DNA of 64,000 nt from Paracoccus fontiphilus (GTDB lineage Bacteria > Pseudomonadota > Alphaproteobacteria > Rhodobacterales > Rhodobacteraceae), in contig NZ_JAFNAW010000007.1 in NCBI RefSeq assembly GCF_017356265.1, positions 1-64,000 on the forward strand, written 5' to 3'. Position 1 is the first letter of the stretch. Every line of letters begins with the position of its first letter. Of this stretch, positions 1-9,262 are shown piece after piece. A program made the translations under genes and the position numbers. Under the pieces are notes generated by a model that saw only the letters and a list, made by a program, of their open reading frames with translations, searched no databases and was not told where the DNA came from.

Positions 1-108
1 GGCACCGCCCAGGCCCCCGACACCGGACAGCTCCAGACCTACCCCGTCCACGTCAACGCAGGGCGCGTCATGCTGGACACAAGCCGACGCCAAAACGCGG
101 CCGCTTGA
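1..108 (+). CDS. nirD: Nitrite reductase small subunit NirD, C-terminal fragment
   Basis: Frame 1 is open from the window edge to a TGA at 106-108 and gives 35 residues containing LQTYPVHVNAGRVML, the usual last beta strands of the Rieske-type small subunit of assimilatory NADH-nitrite reductase. The bulk of the gene lies outside the window. The next gene is the assimilatory nitrate reductase, starting 11 bases later, so this is the familiar nirB-nirD-nasA operon order. The identification rests on a short tail plus context. A stray C-terminal tail, TSRRQNAAA, follows the conserved part. Confidence 0.75.
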   Translation, partial: GTAQAPDTGQLQTYPVHVNAGRVMLDTSRRQNAAA

Positions 109-119
109 AAGGAACCGCG

Positions 120-2771
120 ATGAACATGCAGCATCCCCGTCCCGCCGTCCGAACCACCTGCCCCTATTGCGGCGTCGGCTGCGGCGTTCTTGCGACGCCG
201 GACGGGGCGGGCGGGCTGTCCGTCGCGGGCGATCCCCGGCATCCGGCGAACAAGGGGCGGCTGTGCGTCAAGGGATCGGCCCTGGGCGAGACCACCGGCC
301 TGGACGGACGCCTGCTTGCCCCGCAGATCGACGGGCAGGAGGCAGGCTGGGATCAGGCGCTTGACCTGGTGGCACGGCGGTTTTCCGACACCATCGCCCG
401 GCATGGGCCGGATGCGGTGGCCTTCTATGTCTCGGGGCAGTTGCTGACCGAGGATTACTATGTGGCCAACAAGCTGATGAAGGGCTTCATCGGCAGCGCC
501 AACATCGACACCAATTCCCGACTGTGCATGGCGTCCTCGGTCGCGGGCCATCGCCGCGCCTTCGGCACCGACACCGTGCCCGGCCTTTACGAGGATCTGG
601 AGGAGGCCGATTGCGTGGTCCTGGTCGGATCGAACCTCGCCTGGTGCCACCCGGTCCTGTACCAGCGCCTTGCCGCGGCGCGCGAGGCGCGGGGCACCAG
701 GGTCGTGGTGATCGACCCGCGCCGCACCGCCACCTGCGACATCGCCGACTTGCACCTGGCCCTGGCGCCGGGGTCCGATGCCACCCTGTTCAACCTGCTG
801 CTGGCCGAGATCGAACGGCGCGGGCTTGTCACCGAAAGCCCGGAAAGCCTGGCCGAGGCGCTTGCGGCGGCACGCGCCACGCTGCCCTCGGCCACCGGGT
901 TGCCGCACAGCACCATCCGGCAGTTCCTGGACCTGTGGTGCGGCAGCGAGCGCGTCGTCACCGTTTATTCGCAAGGCGTCAACCAGTCGGACAGCGGCAC
1001 CGACAAGGTGAACGCGATCCTGAACTGCCACCTGGCGACGGGCCGGATCGGCCGTCCGGGCGCCGGCCCCTTCAGCGTCACCGGCCAACCCAACGCCATG
1101 GGCGGGCGAGAGGTCGGCGGCCTTGCCAACATGCTGGCCTGCCACCTGGACATCGAGAACGCGGCCCATCGCGACGCCGTGCAGGGCTTCTGGGGATCGC
1201 CCCGGATGGCCGACACGCCGGGGCTGAAGGCCGTGGACATGTTCCGCGCGGTCGAGGACGGCCGCATCAAGGCGTTGTGGATCATCTGCACCAATCCCGC
1301 CGTGTCCATGCCCGAGGCCGACCGCGTCGCCCGTGCCATCAAGGGCTGCGACTTCGTGGTGGTGTCCGACATGATCGCCCGGACCGACACCGCGCGGCTG
1401 GCCCATGTGCTGCTGCCCGCGACCGGCTGGGGAGAGAAGGACGGCACCGTGACCAATTCGGAACGCCGCATCAGCCGCCAGCGGCGCGTCCTTGCCCCCG
1501 CAGGACAGGCGCGCGACGACTGGCGCATCATCGCCGACGTGGCCGCGCGCATGGGCTGGGGAAGCGCCTTCGCCTGGGACAGCCCGGCGCAGGTCTTTGC
1601 CGAACATGCGGCCTTGTCGGGCGTCGCGGTCGCGCTTGGCAGCGACTTCGACATCTCGGACCATGCCGGGATCACCCGGCAGGACTATGACGCGCTGGAG
1701 CCGTTCCTGTGGCCGCAATCGTCCCGCCGCAAGGGCGGGCGCTTCTTCGGAGACGGACGGTTCCACACGCCATCGGGCAAGGCGCGGATGGTGCCGGTGG
1801 TGCCGCGCCTGCCGCAACCGGTCAGCGAGGCCCATCCGTTCCGCCTGAACACCGGCCGGGTCCGCGACCACTGGCACACCATGACGCGCACCGGCCTGTC
1901 TCCGCGCCTGTCGCGCCACCTGGCCGAGCCGTTCCTGGAACTGCATCCCGCCGACGCCGCGCGGCTGGACCTTGCCCCGGCCTCCCTGGCCGAGGTTTCA
2001 AGCCCGCTGGGCCGCGCCATCCTGCGGGTGCTGGTGACGGACCGGGTTGCGCCGGGCCATCCCTTCGCGCCGATCCACTGGACGGGCGAGACCGCCGCCA
2101 GCGGCCGCATCGACGTGCTGGTGCCGGGTGCCGCCGACCCGGTCTCGGGCCAGCCCGCGTCGAAGTCGGCCGCGGTCGCCATCCGGCCCTTCAAGGCCGC
2201 CTGGTACGGCTTTGCCGTCTCGACGCACCCGATCAGGCCCGCCTGCGATTATTGGGCCACGGCCACGCTGGCCACGGGCCACCAAGCCGAACTGGCCGGA
2301 TTGGCCGAGCCTGGGGACTGGGCGGAAACGGCCTGCGCGATGCTGGGCGTCGCCGGCGAACCGCTGGTCGTGCGCGATCCGCGCAAGGGCATCCTGCGCA
2401 TGGCCTTCATGGCGGAAGGGCGCCTTGAAGCGACGCTGTTCATCGCGCCCGAGCCTGCGGCGCTGTCGCGCAGCCATGTGGTCGCGTCCCTGGGATCACG
2501 CTGCGGCGGGACCATCCTGGCCGGACGGCCCGGCGCCGACCAGGCGGATGCGGGGGCACTGGTCTGCGCCTGCTTCGGGGTCGGGATCAACACGATCCTG
2601 CAAGGGATCGCCACGCAGAAGCTGATGACGGTCGATGCCATAGGCAAGGCGCTTGGGGCGGGCACCAATTGCGGGTCCTGCAGGCCCGAGCTGAAGGCCC
2701 TGCTGGGGCAGGCCCGGTCGCAGCCAGGGCGCGACGCCCATGACCTTGCGCCCCTTGTGGCCGGAGAATGA
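120..2771 (+). CDS. nasA: Assimilatory nitrate reductase catalytic subunit (molybdopterin oxidoreductase)
   Basis: Cytoplasmic reductase converting nitrate to nitrite for nitrogen assimilation. The 883-residue protein opens with a [4Fe-4S] motif: Cys14, Cys17, Cys21 and Cys49 (TCPYCGVGC, then GRLCVKG). The molybdopterin oxidoreductase body follows (NIDTNSRLCMAS at the cofactor site) and then the dinucleotide-binding domain. The last ~70 residues carry a BFD-like [2Fe-2S] domain with Cys816, Cys818, Cys851 and Cys854, as in Klebsiella-type NasA rather than shorter cyanobacterial NarB. The ATG at 120 is chosen because AAAGGA sits six bases upstream; an in-frame TTG at 105 overlaps the nirD stop and is less likely. 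It follows nirD in one operon. Confidence 0.93.
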   Translation: MNMQHPRPAVRTTCPYCGVGCGVLATPDGAGGLSVAGDPRHPANKGRLCVKGSALGETTGLDGRLLAPQIDGQEAGWDQALDLVARRFSDTIARHGPDAVAFYVSGQLLTEDYYVANKLMKGFIGSANIDTNSRLCMASSVAGHRRAFGTDTVPGLYEDLEEADCVVLVGSNLAWCHPVLYQRLAAAREARGTRVVVIDPRRTATCDIADLHLALAPGSDATLFNLLLAEIERRGLVTESPESLAEALAAARATLPSATGLPHSTIRQFLDLWCGSERVVTVYSQGVNQSDSGTDKVNAILNCHLATGRIGRPGAGPFSVTGQPNAMGGREVGGLANMLACHLDIENAAHRDAVQGFWGSPRMADTPGLKAVDMFRAVEDGRIKALWIICTNPAVSMPEADRVARAIKGCDFVVVSDMIARTDTARLAHVLLPATGWGEKDGTVTNSERRISRQRRVLAPAGQARDDWRIIADVAARMGWGSAFAWDSPAQVFAEHAALSGVAVALGSDFDISDHAGITRQDYDALEPFLWPQSSRRKGGRFFGDGRFHTPSGKARMVPVVPRLPQPVSEAHPFRLNTGRVRDHWHTMTRTGLSPRLSRHLAEPFLELHPADAARLDLAPASLAEVSSPLGRAILRVLVTDRVAPGHPFAPIHWTGETAASGRIDVLVPGAADPVSGQPASKSAAVAIRPFKAAWYGFAVSTHPIRPACDYWATATLATGHQAELAGLAEPGDWAETACAMLGVAGEPLVVRDPRKGILRMAFMAEGRLEATLFIAPEPAALSRSHVVASLGSRCGGTILAGRPGADQADAGALVCACFGVGINTILQGIATQKLMTVDAIGKALGAGTNCGSCRPELKALLGQARSQPGRDAHDLAPLVAGE

Positions 2772-2786
2772 GGGCGCGGCCCAGCG

Positions 2787-2810
2787 CGGCAGCCCTTCGA
2801 AAGGCTGCCG
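2787..2810. terminator. Hairpin between convergent nasA and dienelactone hydrolase genes
   Basis: Perfect 8-bp stem (CGGCAGCC / GGCTGCCG) with an 8-nt loop, 16 bases after the nasA stop and 19 bases before the end of the facing gene. No clear T-run on either side, so termination is inferred from position. Confidence 0.4.
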
Positions 2811-2828
2811 TGAACCTTGTCGGGACTG

Positions 2829-3728
2829 TCAGGCCAGATACTTCTCGAACCAGGCCAGCGTCCGGTCCCATGCCAGTCGCGCCGCCGCCTCGTCATAGCG
2901 GGGGGTCGAGTCGTTGTGGAAGCCGTGGTTGGTGCCGGGATAGACATGCGCCTCGTAGGTCTTGCCATGCTTCTTCAGCGCGGCCTCGTAGGCGGGCCAG
3001 CCCTTGTTGACGTTCTCGTCGGTCTCGGCGAAGTGCAGCAGCAGCGGTGCCTTGATCTTCGGCACATCCTCGACCGGCGCCTGGCGGCCATAGAACGGCA
3101 CCGCCGCCGCCAGTTCGGGATAGGCCACGGCCGCCGCGTTCGACACGCCGCCGCCATAGCAGAACCCGGTGACGGCGACCTTGCCGGTGGTCATGTCGCT
3201 GGCCATCAGGAACTCGACGGCGGCGAAGAAGTCGTTCATCAGCTTCGCCGGATCGACCTCGCGCTGCAGCTCGCGGCCCTTTTCGTCATTGCCGGGATAG
3301 CCGCCCTTCGAGGTCAGGCCGTCGGGGGCCAGCGCCACGAACCCCGCCTTGGCGACCCGCCGCGCGACATCCTCGATATAGGGGTTGAGGCCGCGGTTCT
3401 CGTGAACCACCACGACGCCGCCGATGCGCGTGTCGGTTGCGACCCCCTCGCGCGCGGGGCGGACCAGATAAGCGCGCACCTCTCCGTGCCCCTGGGGCGA
3501 GGGATAGGTGATGTATTCGGCGACAATGCCGGGGTCGGTGAAGGCGACCTGCCGGGCCAGCGCACAATCCGGGCTGAGCGTCCGCAGCAGCGCCACGGCC
3601 GTCATGCCGCCCACCGCATAGGTCGCGGCGCGGTCCAGGAACTCGCGCTTGGTGATGCGGCCATGGGCATAGCCGTCGTAAAGCTCCAGCAGTTCGGGCG
3701 GAAAGTCCTTCGCGGTCAACCGGGCCAT
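2829..3728 (-). CDS. Dienelactone hydrolase family protein
   Basis: An alpha/beta hydrolase of the carboxymethylenebutenolidase family, 299 residues. The catalytic triad of the family is visible: Cys190 in GFCYGGG, Asp237 in FAETDEN and His268 in GTNHGF. The substrate is not deducible; relatives cleave dienelactones or act as general esterases. Residues 23-50 (RITKREFLDRAATYAVGG onward) look like a twin-arginine-like or membrane-anchoring leader, common in this subgroup, though with KR rather than RR. The open frame extends 62 codons further upstream; the ATG at 3728 is preferred because AAAGGA precedes it and the family similarity begins there. It stands alone, convergent with nasA. Confidence 0.85.
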   Translation of the reverse strand: MARLTAKDFPPELLELYDGYAHGRITKREFLDRAATYAVGGMTAVALLRTLSPDCALARQVAFTDPGIVAEYITYPSPQGHGEVRAYLVRPAREGVATDTRIGGVVVVHENRGLNPYIEDVARRVAKAGFVALAPDGLTSKGGYPGNDEKGRELQREVDPAKLMNDFFAAVEFLMASDMTTGKVAVTGFCYGGGVSNAAAVAYPELAAAVPFYGRQAPVEDVPKIKAPLLLHFAETDENVNKGWPAYEAALKKHGKTYEAHVYPGTNHGFHNDSTPRYDEAAARLAWDRTLAWFEKYLA

Positions 3729-3977
3729 CGGGCATCCTTTCGGGTTGGGGACGCCGGATTGTAGCCCGGAACGGCGGGGCAGGGGATCACGGCATCGGCA
3801 TCCCTGCGGCAAGGCGACAGCCGGGTGGCATCCGGCAACCGGCAGGACCACGGACGGCCGGCGGGCAAGGCGCAACCGGAACCCCTTGCCTTTGTGATGA
3901 ACGCCGGTCCCCATGGGGGATGACGGGCCGCCCCCAAGCCCCTATGTCGAAGCGTCACCACCCTGCGCGGAGAGCCC

Positions 3978-5237
3978 ATGGCCGATCCCCTTCCAATGGC
4001 AGACCGTTCCGGCGACCGCTATGCGCGGGAACTGGAGCGTCATCTCGACTGGCTTGACACCTTCACCTCGACGGCCCTCGGGGTGCTGGCGGCGGCCTCG
4101 GGGATCTATACCTATCTGGGCGTGCGGACGCTGCTGGACGATCCGGGTGTCTGGACCACCTTCGCGGCCTTGTCCTATTCCATCGCCGTGTCCGTGGGGA
4201 TCTTCGTCTTCTGGTCCTACATGCTGCGGCTTCTGCCCGCCGTCAGGACGGCCACGTCGCGCATCGGGCTGATGCTGACGATGGCGCTTGGCTGCGTCGC
4301 CATCATCGCGATGTCGTCCTGGCTGAACGCGGCCGCCCTGGCGGGCGGCGCGGCGGTGGAAACCCACATGGCCACCACCGTGCAGCAATACCAGGCGGCG
4401 CTGGAACGCGCGCACGCGAACGCCGTCGCCGGGCAGTCCCTGTCGCGCGACGTGGCCCGCGTGCGCCAAAGCTTCGGCGACCTGTCGGAACAGGAGGCGG
4501 GCGGCACGCTGTCGGGCTTTTCCGGGCGCGGCGCGGTGTTCCGCGTCCTGACCCAGAAGGGGTCCGAGCTTCAGGCCCTGGAAGACCAGATGACCGGCGT
4601 CGCCCAGCCGATCGAGGATGCCTTCGCGCAGGGCAACACCATCCTTGCCCGGATGCGCAGCCTGTCGGTCGAGCCGGGCGCGATCGAGGAACGCACCGTC
4701 CGCTTTTCCGAGGACGCGGTCCAGCTTTCCGGCATCATCACCCAGCTTCGCCAGTTGAACCCCGCGCCGCTTGTCGCGCGGGCGGCGCAGGATCTGGCCG
4801 ACGCGGTCGTGCTGCCCGAACTGGACGGATCGTCGGCCGACGTGCGCGCCGGGCAGAACAGCACCATCGCCTCGGTCCTGACGCTGGTGGAGCAACGGGC
4901 GGCGACCCTGACGGCGGCCGCGAACGAGGTCCTGTCCCTGCCGCAGCCGTCCGAGGCGATCTACACCGCCATGTCGGCGGCGGATGCGGTCATCGCCTAT
5001 GCGGGCAACTTCATCCCGGCCTGGGCGGGGGCGATCTCGATCGACCTGCTGCCTGCGGTGCTGGTCTTCATCATCATGGTGGTGCAATCCGCGATCCGCG
5101 GCGGCCGGGGCGAGACCCACAGCGACGACCGCATGACCGTCGGCGAACTGCGTGCCGCGCTGGCGGCGGCGGACCTGCTGCGCCAGCCCGATGTTCCCGC
5201 CGATCCGCCGCGCGCGCTTGTGCGGCCGGGGGAATGA
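3978..5237 (+). CDS. Membrane protein of unknown function
   Basis: I do not recognise a named family. The 419-residue protein has three predicted membrane segments near residues 31-48, 61-82 and 95-118. A long soluble, Ala/Gln/Glu-rich region follows (about 125-340), probably helical and periplasmic. A fourth hydrophobic segment lies near 345-372 (AISIDLLPAVLVFIIMVVQ), before a basic cytoplasmic tail. The start ATG has GGAGAG upstream. Its stop overlaps nothing, but the next gene begins one base later, so the two are probably co-translated. The pairing with a ClpP-like periplasmic protease suggests a shared envelope role. Confidence 0.8.
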   Translation: MADPLPMADRSGDRYARELERHLDWLDTFTSTALGVLAAASGIYTYLGVRTLLDDPGVWTTFAALSYSIAVSVGIFVFWSYMLRLLPAVRTATSRIGLMLTMALGCVAIIAMSSWLNAAALAGGAAVETHMATTVQQYQAALERAHANAVAGQSLSRDVARVRQSFGDLSEQEAGGTLSGFSGRGAVFRVLTQKGSELQALEDQMTGVAQPIEDAFAQGNTILARMRSLSVEPGAIEERTVRFSEDAVQLSGIITQLRQLNPAPLVARAAQDLADAVVLPELDGSSADVRAGQNSTIASVLTLVEQRAATLTAAANEVLSLPQPSEAIYTAMSAADAVIAYAGNFIPAWAGAISIDLLPAVLVFIIMVVQSAIRGGRGETHSDDRMTVGELRAALAAADLLRQPDVPADPPRALVRPGE

Positions 5238-5238
5238 C

Positions 5239-5955
5239 ATGAGGCTGTTCTCGACCCCGCAGGGCGCGATCCGGGCCGTGCTGCTGTCGCAGGTCGTCAT
5301 GGCCGGGGCCATCGTGGCGATGGACATCCGCGGCACGCCCGGCGAGGCCGCGCCGGGCCTGTTCGCGCCCCCTGCCCAAGGGCCAAGCGTCCGCCCCTAC
5401 CGCCCCGACCTGCGGCCCGCCGCGCCCGGCACCCCCGCCATGCGGCCCATGCCCGAGCAGTTGGAGTTTTCCGTCGAAGACAGCGCGATCCGCATCGCGG
5501 GCCAGATCGCGCCGGGCGATGCCGACCGCTTCCTGGCCTGGCTGGACCAAGCCCGGCCGGTGGAAACGCTGGTCAGCCTCGACAGTTCGGGCGGGTCGGT
5601 GTCCGACGCGCTGGCCATCGGGCGCGCGATCCGTTCGGCGGGCTATGACACCGCCGTCGCCGACGGCGCGGTCTGCATGTCGGCCTGCCCCTACATGCTG
5701 GCGGGCGGGAACGCGCGCCGGGTGGCCCCTGGCGGCGTCGTGGGCGTGCACCAGCACGACTTCGGCGAGAACACGATCCTGCCCGCCTTCATGGCGATCC
5801 GAGACCTGCAGCGCGGGCAGGCGGGCGTCATGGACTTCCTGACCGACATGGGCGTGGATCTGCGCCTGATGTCCCACGCCCTGCGGACCCCGCCCGAAGA
5901 CATAAACATCCTGCCGCCCGAGGTCCTGTCCGACCTGCGGCTGGTCACTGCCTGA
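5239..5955 (+). CDS. ClpP-like secreted serine protease (COG3904-type)
   Basis: A 238-residue protein with an N-terminal hydrophobic segment (residues 12-28) that would anchor or export it. A proline-rich linker follows, then a ClpP/crotonase-fold domain. Family features are DSSGGSVSDAL (residues 115-124, oxyanion strand) and CMSACPYMLAGG with the probable nucleophile Ser148. His171 and His173 (GVHQHDF) supply the likely general base. This matches predicted periplasmic ClpP-class proteases common in Rhodobacterales; no substrate is known. The ATG at 5239 lies one base after the upstream stop, with GGGGGA as ribosome site. Confidence 0.75.
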   Translation: MRLFSTPQGAIRAVLLSQVVMAGAIVAMDIRGTPGEAAPGLFAPPAQGPSVRPYRPDLRPAAPGTPAMRPMPEQLEFSVEDSAIRIAGQIAPGDADRFLAWLDQARPVETLVSLDSSGGSVSDALAIGRAIRSAGYDTAVADGAVCMSACPYMLAGGNARRVAPGGVVGVHQHDFGENTILPAFMAIRDLQRGQAGVMDFLTDMGVDLRLMSHALRTPPEDINILPPEVLSDLRLVTA

Positions 5956-6041
5956 AGCAAGCCCGGGGCCGCACATGGACTTTGCGGAACCCGGTGGCGC
6001 GAGCGAGGATTGAAAGACATCCAACAGAAGGCGCGTTTGCC

Positions 6042-7490
6042 ATGGACGAGATCGAGTTGAAGCTGCACCTGTCCGAGGAGTCCGCCCGGATGATCGAGGC
6101 GGCGGGCGTGTTGCCCGGCAAGCCGAAGCCGGTCGCGCAGCGGTCGATCTATTTCGACACGCCGGACCGCGCGCTGGCGGCCGCCAACCTGTCGCTGCGC
6201 ATCCGCGAGGCCAAGGGCAAGCGCATCCAGACCGTCAAGCAGGCGGACAAGGGCGCGGCGGGGGTCCTGACCCGGCCGGAATGGGAAATGCCCGTCAGCG
6301 GCGATGTGCCGGTGCTTGGCGACGACACCCCGGTTCCCTCGGTTCTGGGGGACGGTGCGGGGCGGCTTTCGCCTGTCTTTACCGTGGCGGTCGACCGGCG
6401 GCGCTGGCTGCTGAACGAAGACGGTGCCCAGATCGAGGTGGTGATCGACCAAGGCGACGTCCGGGCGGCAGACCGCAGCAGCCCGGTCTGCGAATGCGAG
6501 CTGGAACTTGTCTCGGGTCCGCCCCGGGCCCTTTTCGCCGTCGCGCGGCGGCTGGCCGCCGCGGCCCCTGTCAAGCTGGGCGTGCTGAGCAAGTCCGAAC
6601 GCGGCTACCGCCTTGTCGGACCCGCGCCCGTGGCCATCAAGGCCGAGGAGGTGACCCTTGACGATGGCCTGACGGCGGCCGAGGCGTTCCGGCGGATCGC
6701 CCTGTCCTGCATCCGGCAGTTCCGCCTGAACGAGGATCTGCTGCTGGCAAGCCGAACCGCCGAGCCCCTGCATCAGGCGCGGGTGGCGCTGCGCAGGCTG
6801 CGGTCGGCGTTCACCATCTTCCGGCCGATGCTGGGGGCGGCGGGCGGCGGCCTGCGCGAGGACCTGCGCTGGCTGGCCGGAACGCTGGGAGAGGCGCGCG
6901 ACCTTGACGTGCTGCTGTCCCGCGCGCCCTCAGGGCCCGTCCGGGACCGCATCCGGGCCGCCCGCGACAAGGCCTATGATGAGGTGGCCGAGGTCCTGGA
7001 GTCTGGCCGTGCCCGGACCCTGATGCTGGATCTTGCGGAATGGCTCGGACACGGGGACTGGCTGGCCGACCCCGACGGGCAGGCCATGCGCGACAAGGAT
7101 GCCCGTGACTTCGCGGCCAAGGCGCTGTCGCGGTTCCGCCGCAAGGTCAAGTCCGGCGGCAAGGACCTGTCCGAACTTGAGGACGAGGCCCGCCATGATC
7201 TTCGAAAGGACACGAAGAAGCTGCGCTATGCCGCAGATTTCTTTGCTCCTTTGTTCGCAAGAGATCGCCGCAAGGATCGCAAGCGCTTTGGCGCGTCGCT
7301 GGAACTCTTCCAGGAACAACTGGGGGCATTAAACGACCTCGCCGCCGCGCCCCTGGTGCTGGACCGCCTGGGCTTGGGCGACATGCCGGAAGCGGCGGAT
7401 CTGATCGGCACACATGACCGGGCGCCGCTGCTGGCCGCAGCCGAGGAAGCCTATCGGGATCTGGCCTCTGCCGCGAAATACTGGAAATAG
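6042..7490 (+). CDS. CYTH and CHAD domain-containing protein
   Basis: A 482-residue protein. The N-terminal CYTH domain (about 1-200) carries the family signature Glu3-x-Glu5-x-Lys7 (MDEIELKL) and further basic/acidic strand residues (RIREAKGKRIQTVKQ). Such domains hydrolyse inorganic triphosphate or bind polyphosphate-like ligands with a metal. The C-terminal CHAD domain (about 215-475) has the conserved histidine helices LHQARVALRRLR (His244) and HDLRKDTKKLRY (His385), which bind polyphosphate. The ATG at 6042 is used because AGAAGG precedes it and the CYTH signature must lie at the N-terminus; a longer frame from 5982 is unlikely. Confidence 0.9.
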   Translation: MDEIELKLHLSEESARMIEAAGVLPGKPKPVAQRSIYFDTPDRALAAANLSLRIREAKGKRIQTVKQADKGAAGVLTRPEWEMPVSGDVPVLGDDTPVPSVLGDGAGRLSPVFTVAVDRRRWLLNEDGAQIEVVIDQGDVRAADRSSPVCECELELVSGPPRALFAVARRLAAAAPVKLGVLSKSERGYRLVGPAPVAIKAEEVTLDDGLTAAEAFRRIALSCIRQFRLNEDLLLASRTAEPLHQARVALRRLRSAFTIFRPMLGAAGGGLREDLRWLAGTLGEARDLDVLLSRAPSGPVRDRIRAARDKAYDEVAEVLESGRARTLMLDLAEWLGHGDWLADPDGQAMRDKDARDFAAKALSRFRRKVKSGGKDLSELEDEARHDLRKDTKKLRYAADFFAPLFARDRRKDRKRFGASLELFQEQLGALNDLAAAPLVLDRLGLGDMPEAADLIGTHDRAPLLAAAEEAYRDLASAAKYWK

Positions 7491-7534
7491 CCTCGGGATG
7501 TGGGGGCGTCCTGTCTGGGCACTTGGATGCGACG

Positions 7535-8218
7535 ATGTGCAACCTGTATAACCTGACCACCAACCAGCAGGCGATCCGGGACGTGGTGCGGGTCATGCAG
7601 GACAGCCTGGGCAATCTGGAACCCAGCCTTGACATCTATCCCGACCGCCCCGCGCCCGTGGTCCGCAACACGCCCGAGGGGCGGGAGCTTGCCCGGCTGA
7701 CCTGGGGCATGCCGACGCCCCCGCAGTTCCTGAAGTCGAGGGATGCGCCCGACACCGGCGTCACCAACATCCGCAACACCGCCAGCCCGCATTGGCGGCG
7801 CTGGCTGGGGGTGGAGCACCGCTGCCTGGTGCCCGCTACCGCATTCTCGGAATACGGGGCAAGGCCCGACCCGGTGACAAGGCGCAAGCCGCTGCACTGG
7901 TTCGCCTTGGACGAGAGCCGGCCCTTGTTCTTCTTCGCGGGCATCTGGACGCCGTGGCAGGGCAGGCGCGGGTCGATGAAGTCGCCGCGACCGGGCGAAC
8001 ACCAGCTTTTCGCCTTCCTGACCTGCGAGCCGAACGGGATCGTCAAGCCGATCCATCCCAAGGCCATGCCGGTGATCCTGACCACCGAAGACGAGATCGA
8101 GATGTGGATGTCGGCCGACTGGACACAGGCACAGGCGCTGCAACGGCCGCTGGCGGATGATGCGCTGTTGGTGCTGCCGCCAAAGGCGCCCGACGAGCCG
8201 CAAGGGCGGCTGCTTTGA
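7535..8218 (+). CDS. SRAP domain protein (abasic-site shielding, YedK/HMCES family)
   Basis: A 227-residue SOS-response-associated peptidase-fold protein. The protein must begin Met-Cys because Cys2, exposed after methionine removal, forms the thiazolidine link to abasic DNA. This fixes the start at the ATG at 7535 (MCNLYNLT) rather than the in-frame TTG at 7523. Other family residues are seen: NIRNTAS (Asn), ATAFSEYG (Glu) and KPIHPKAMPVIL (His). Its role would be to protect abasic sites in single-stranded DNA. It starts 44 bases after the CYTH-CHAD gene and may be cotranscribed. Confidence 0.93.
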   Translation: MCNLYNLTTNQQAIRDVVRVMQDSLGNLEPSLDIYPDRPAPVVRNTPEGRELARLTWGMPTPPQFLKSRDAPDTGVTNIRNTASPHWRRWLGVEHRCLVPATAFSEYGARPDPVTRRKPLHWFALDESRPLFFFAGIWTPWQGRRGSMKSPRPGEHQLFAFLTCEPNGIVKPIHPKAMPVILTTEDEIEMWMSADWTQAQALQRPLADDALLVLPPKAPDEPQGRLL

Positions 8219-8221
8219 TGC

Positions 8222-8255
8222 AAAAATGGCGCCGGGGGACTTGTCCCGGCGCCAT
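8222..8255 (-). terminator. Rho-independent terminator of the sugar ABC operon
   Basis: Perfect 11-bp inverted repeat (ATGGCGCCGGG at 8226-8236, CCCGGCGCCAT at 8245-8255) with an 8-nt loop. Read on the minus strand it is followed by five Ts, directly downstream of the binding-protein stop at 8282. Confidence 0.88.
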
Positions 8256-8281
8256 CAAGGACGATCAAGGCTTCGTGCCGG

Positions 8282-9244
8282 TCAGAACGGGCTGTCGGGG
8301 AAGTAGAACTGCTCGGCGTTCTCGGGCGTGATCAGCTGGCTGCCGATGATGAAGCGGCCGACCATCGGCGCGCCGGACACGAAATGCAGCGCGGTCATCT
8401 CGATCGCCGAGGAGATCAGGGCAGGGGGATAGGTCACGTTCACCGGCAACTGCTTGTCGCCGTCCATGATCCGCTTGACGATCTCCTTCATGCCGGCGCC
8501 GCCGATCACCCACATCTCGTCCTGGCGGTTGGCGGCGGAAATTGCCTCCAGCACGCCCACGGCCATGTCGTCGTCGGCCGCCCAGACCGCGTCGATCTCG
8601 GGGTATTTCGCCAGATAGTCCTGCATCACCGCGAAGGCGTCGTCGCGGTTCCAGTTGCCGTGCTGCATGTCCAGGATCTCGACCTCGGACCCTTCCAGCG
8701 CGGCCTGGAAGGCCTCGACCCGCTCGTTGTCCAGCGTGGTGGGGATGCCGCGCAGCACCACGATCTTGCTGCCCGCTTCCAGGTTGTCGCGGAAGTATTC
8801 GCCCGCCACGCGCCCGAAGGCGGTGTTGTCGCCCGCGACATACAGATCCTCGATGCCTTCCTGCGACAGGCCGCGATCCACCACGGTCACGAACTTGCCC
8901 GCTTCCTTCACGGCGGCGACGGGGGCGGTCAGCGGCTCGGATTCGAAGGGCAGGACCACAAGGCCGTCGATGTCGCGGGTGGCCATCATGTCCTCGATGT
9001 CGCTGACCTGCTTGGCGGCGTCGCCCGCCGTGGACAGCACGAACTGGACGTTCGGATAAACCTCGCCCAGACGCTCGATGGTGTCCTGGGCGTGCCAGTT
9101 CAGCCCGCCCATGAAGCCGTGCGTGGCGGACGGGATCGACACGCCGATGGTGATTTGGTCGTCGGCGGCCTCCTGCGCCACCGCCATGCCGCTGCCCAGC
9201 ACCAGGGCCAGCGCGGTGGCTTTCATCAGGCTTCTGCGTTGCAT
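8282..9244 (-). CDS. Ribose-type sugar ABC transporter substrate-binding protein
   Basis: Periplasmic binding protein of the type I (ribose/galactose) fold, 320 residues. A Sec signal peptide ends near MAVAQEA (residue ~25). The mature domain shows the expected alternation (ITIGVSIPSATHGFMGGL at the start, DIDGLVVLPFES, VVDRGLS, AADDDMAVGVLEAI at the second lobe). The ligand is unknown; dehydrogenase and isomerase neighbours point to a cyclic sugar or polyol such as inositol or a keto-glycoside. The ATG at 9244 is favoured over a codon five residues upstream because GGGAGG is well placed. It is the last gene of a minus-strand operon that starts at 13861. Confidence 0.88.
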   Translation of the reverse strand: MQRRSLMKATALALVLGSGMAVAQEAADDQITIGVSIPSATHGFMGGLNWHAQDTIERLGEVYPNVQFVLSTAGDAAKQVSDIEDMMATRDIDGLVVLPFESEPLTAPVAAVKEAGKFVTVVDRGLSQEGIEDLYVAGDNTAFGRVAGEYFRDNLEAGSKIVVLRGIPTTLDNERVEAFQAALEGSEVEILDMQHGNWNRDDAFAVMQDYLAKYPEIDAVWAADDDMAVGVLEAISAANRQDEMWVIGGAGMKEIVKRIMDGDKQLPVNVTYPPALISSAIEMTALHFVSGAPMVGRFIIGSQLITPENAEQFYFPDSPF

Positions 9245-9262
9245 TCCATTCCCTCCCAAGGA

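Noticed and set aside
5986-6010. GGAAC upstream of the CYTH-CHAD gene as an EcfG promoter
   Set aside because: At 16 or 17 bases the downstream element reads GGAT or GATT, not nGTT.
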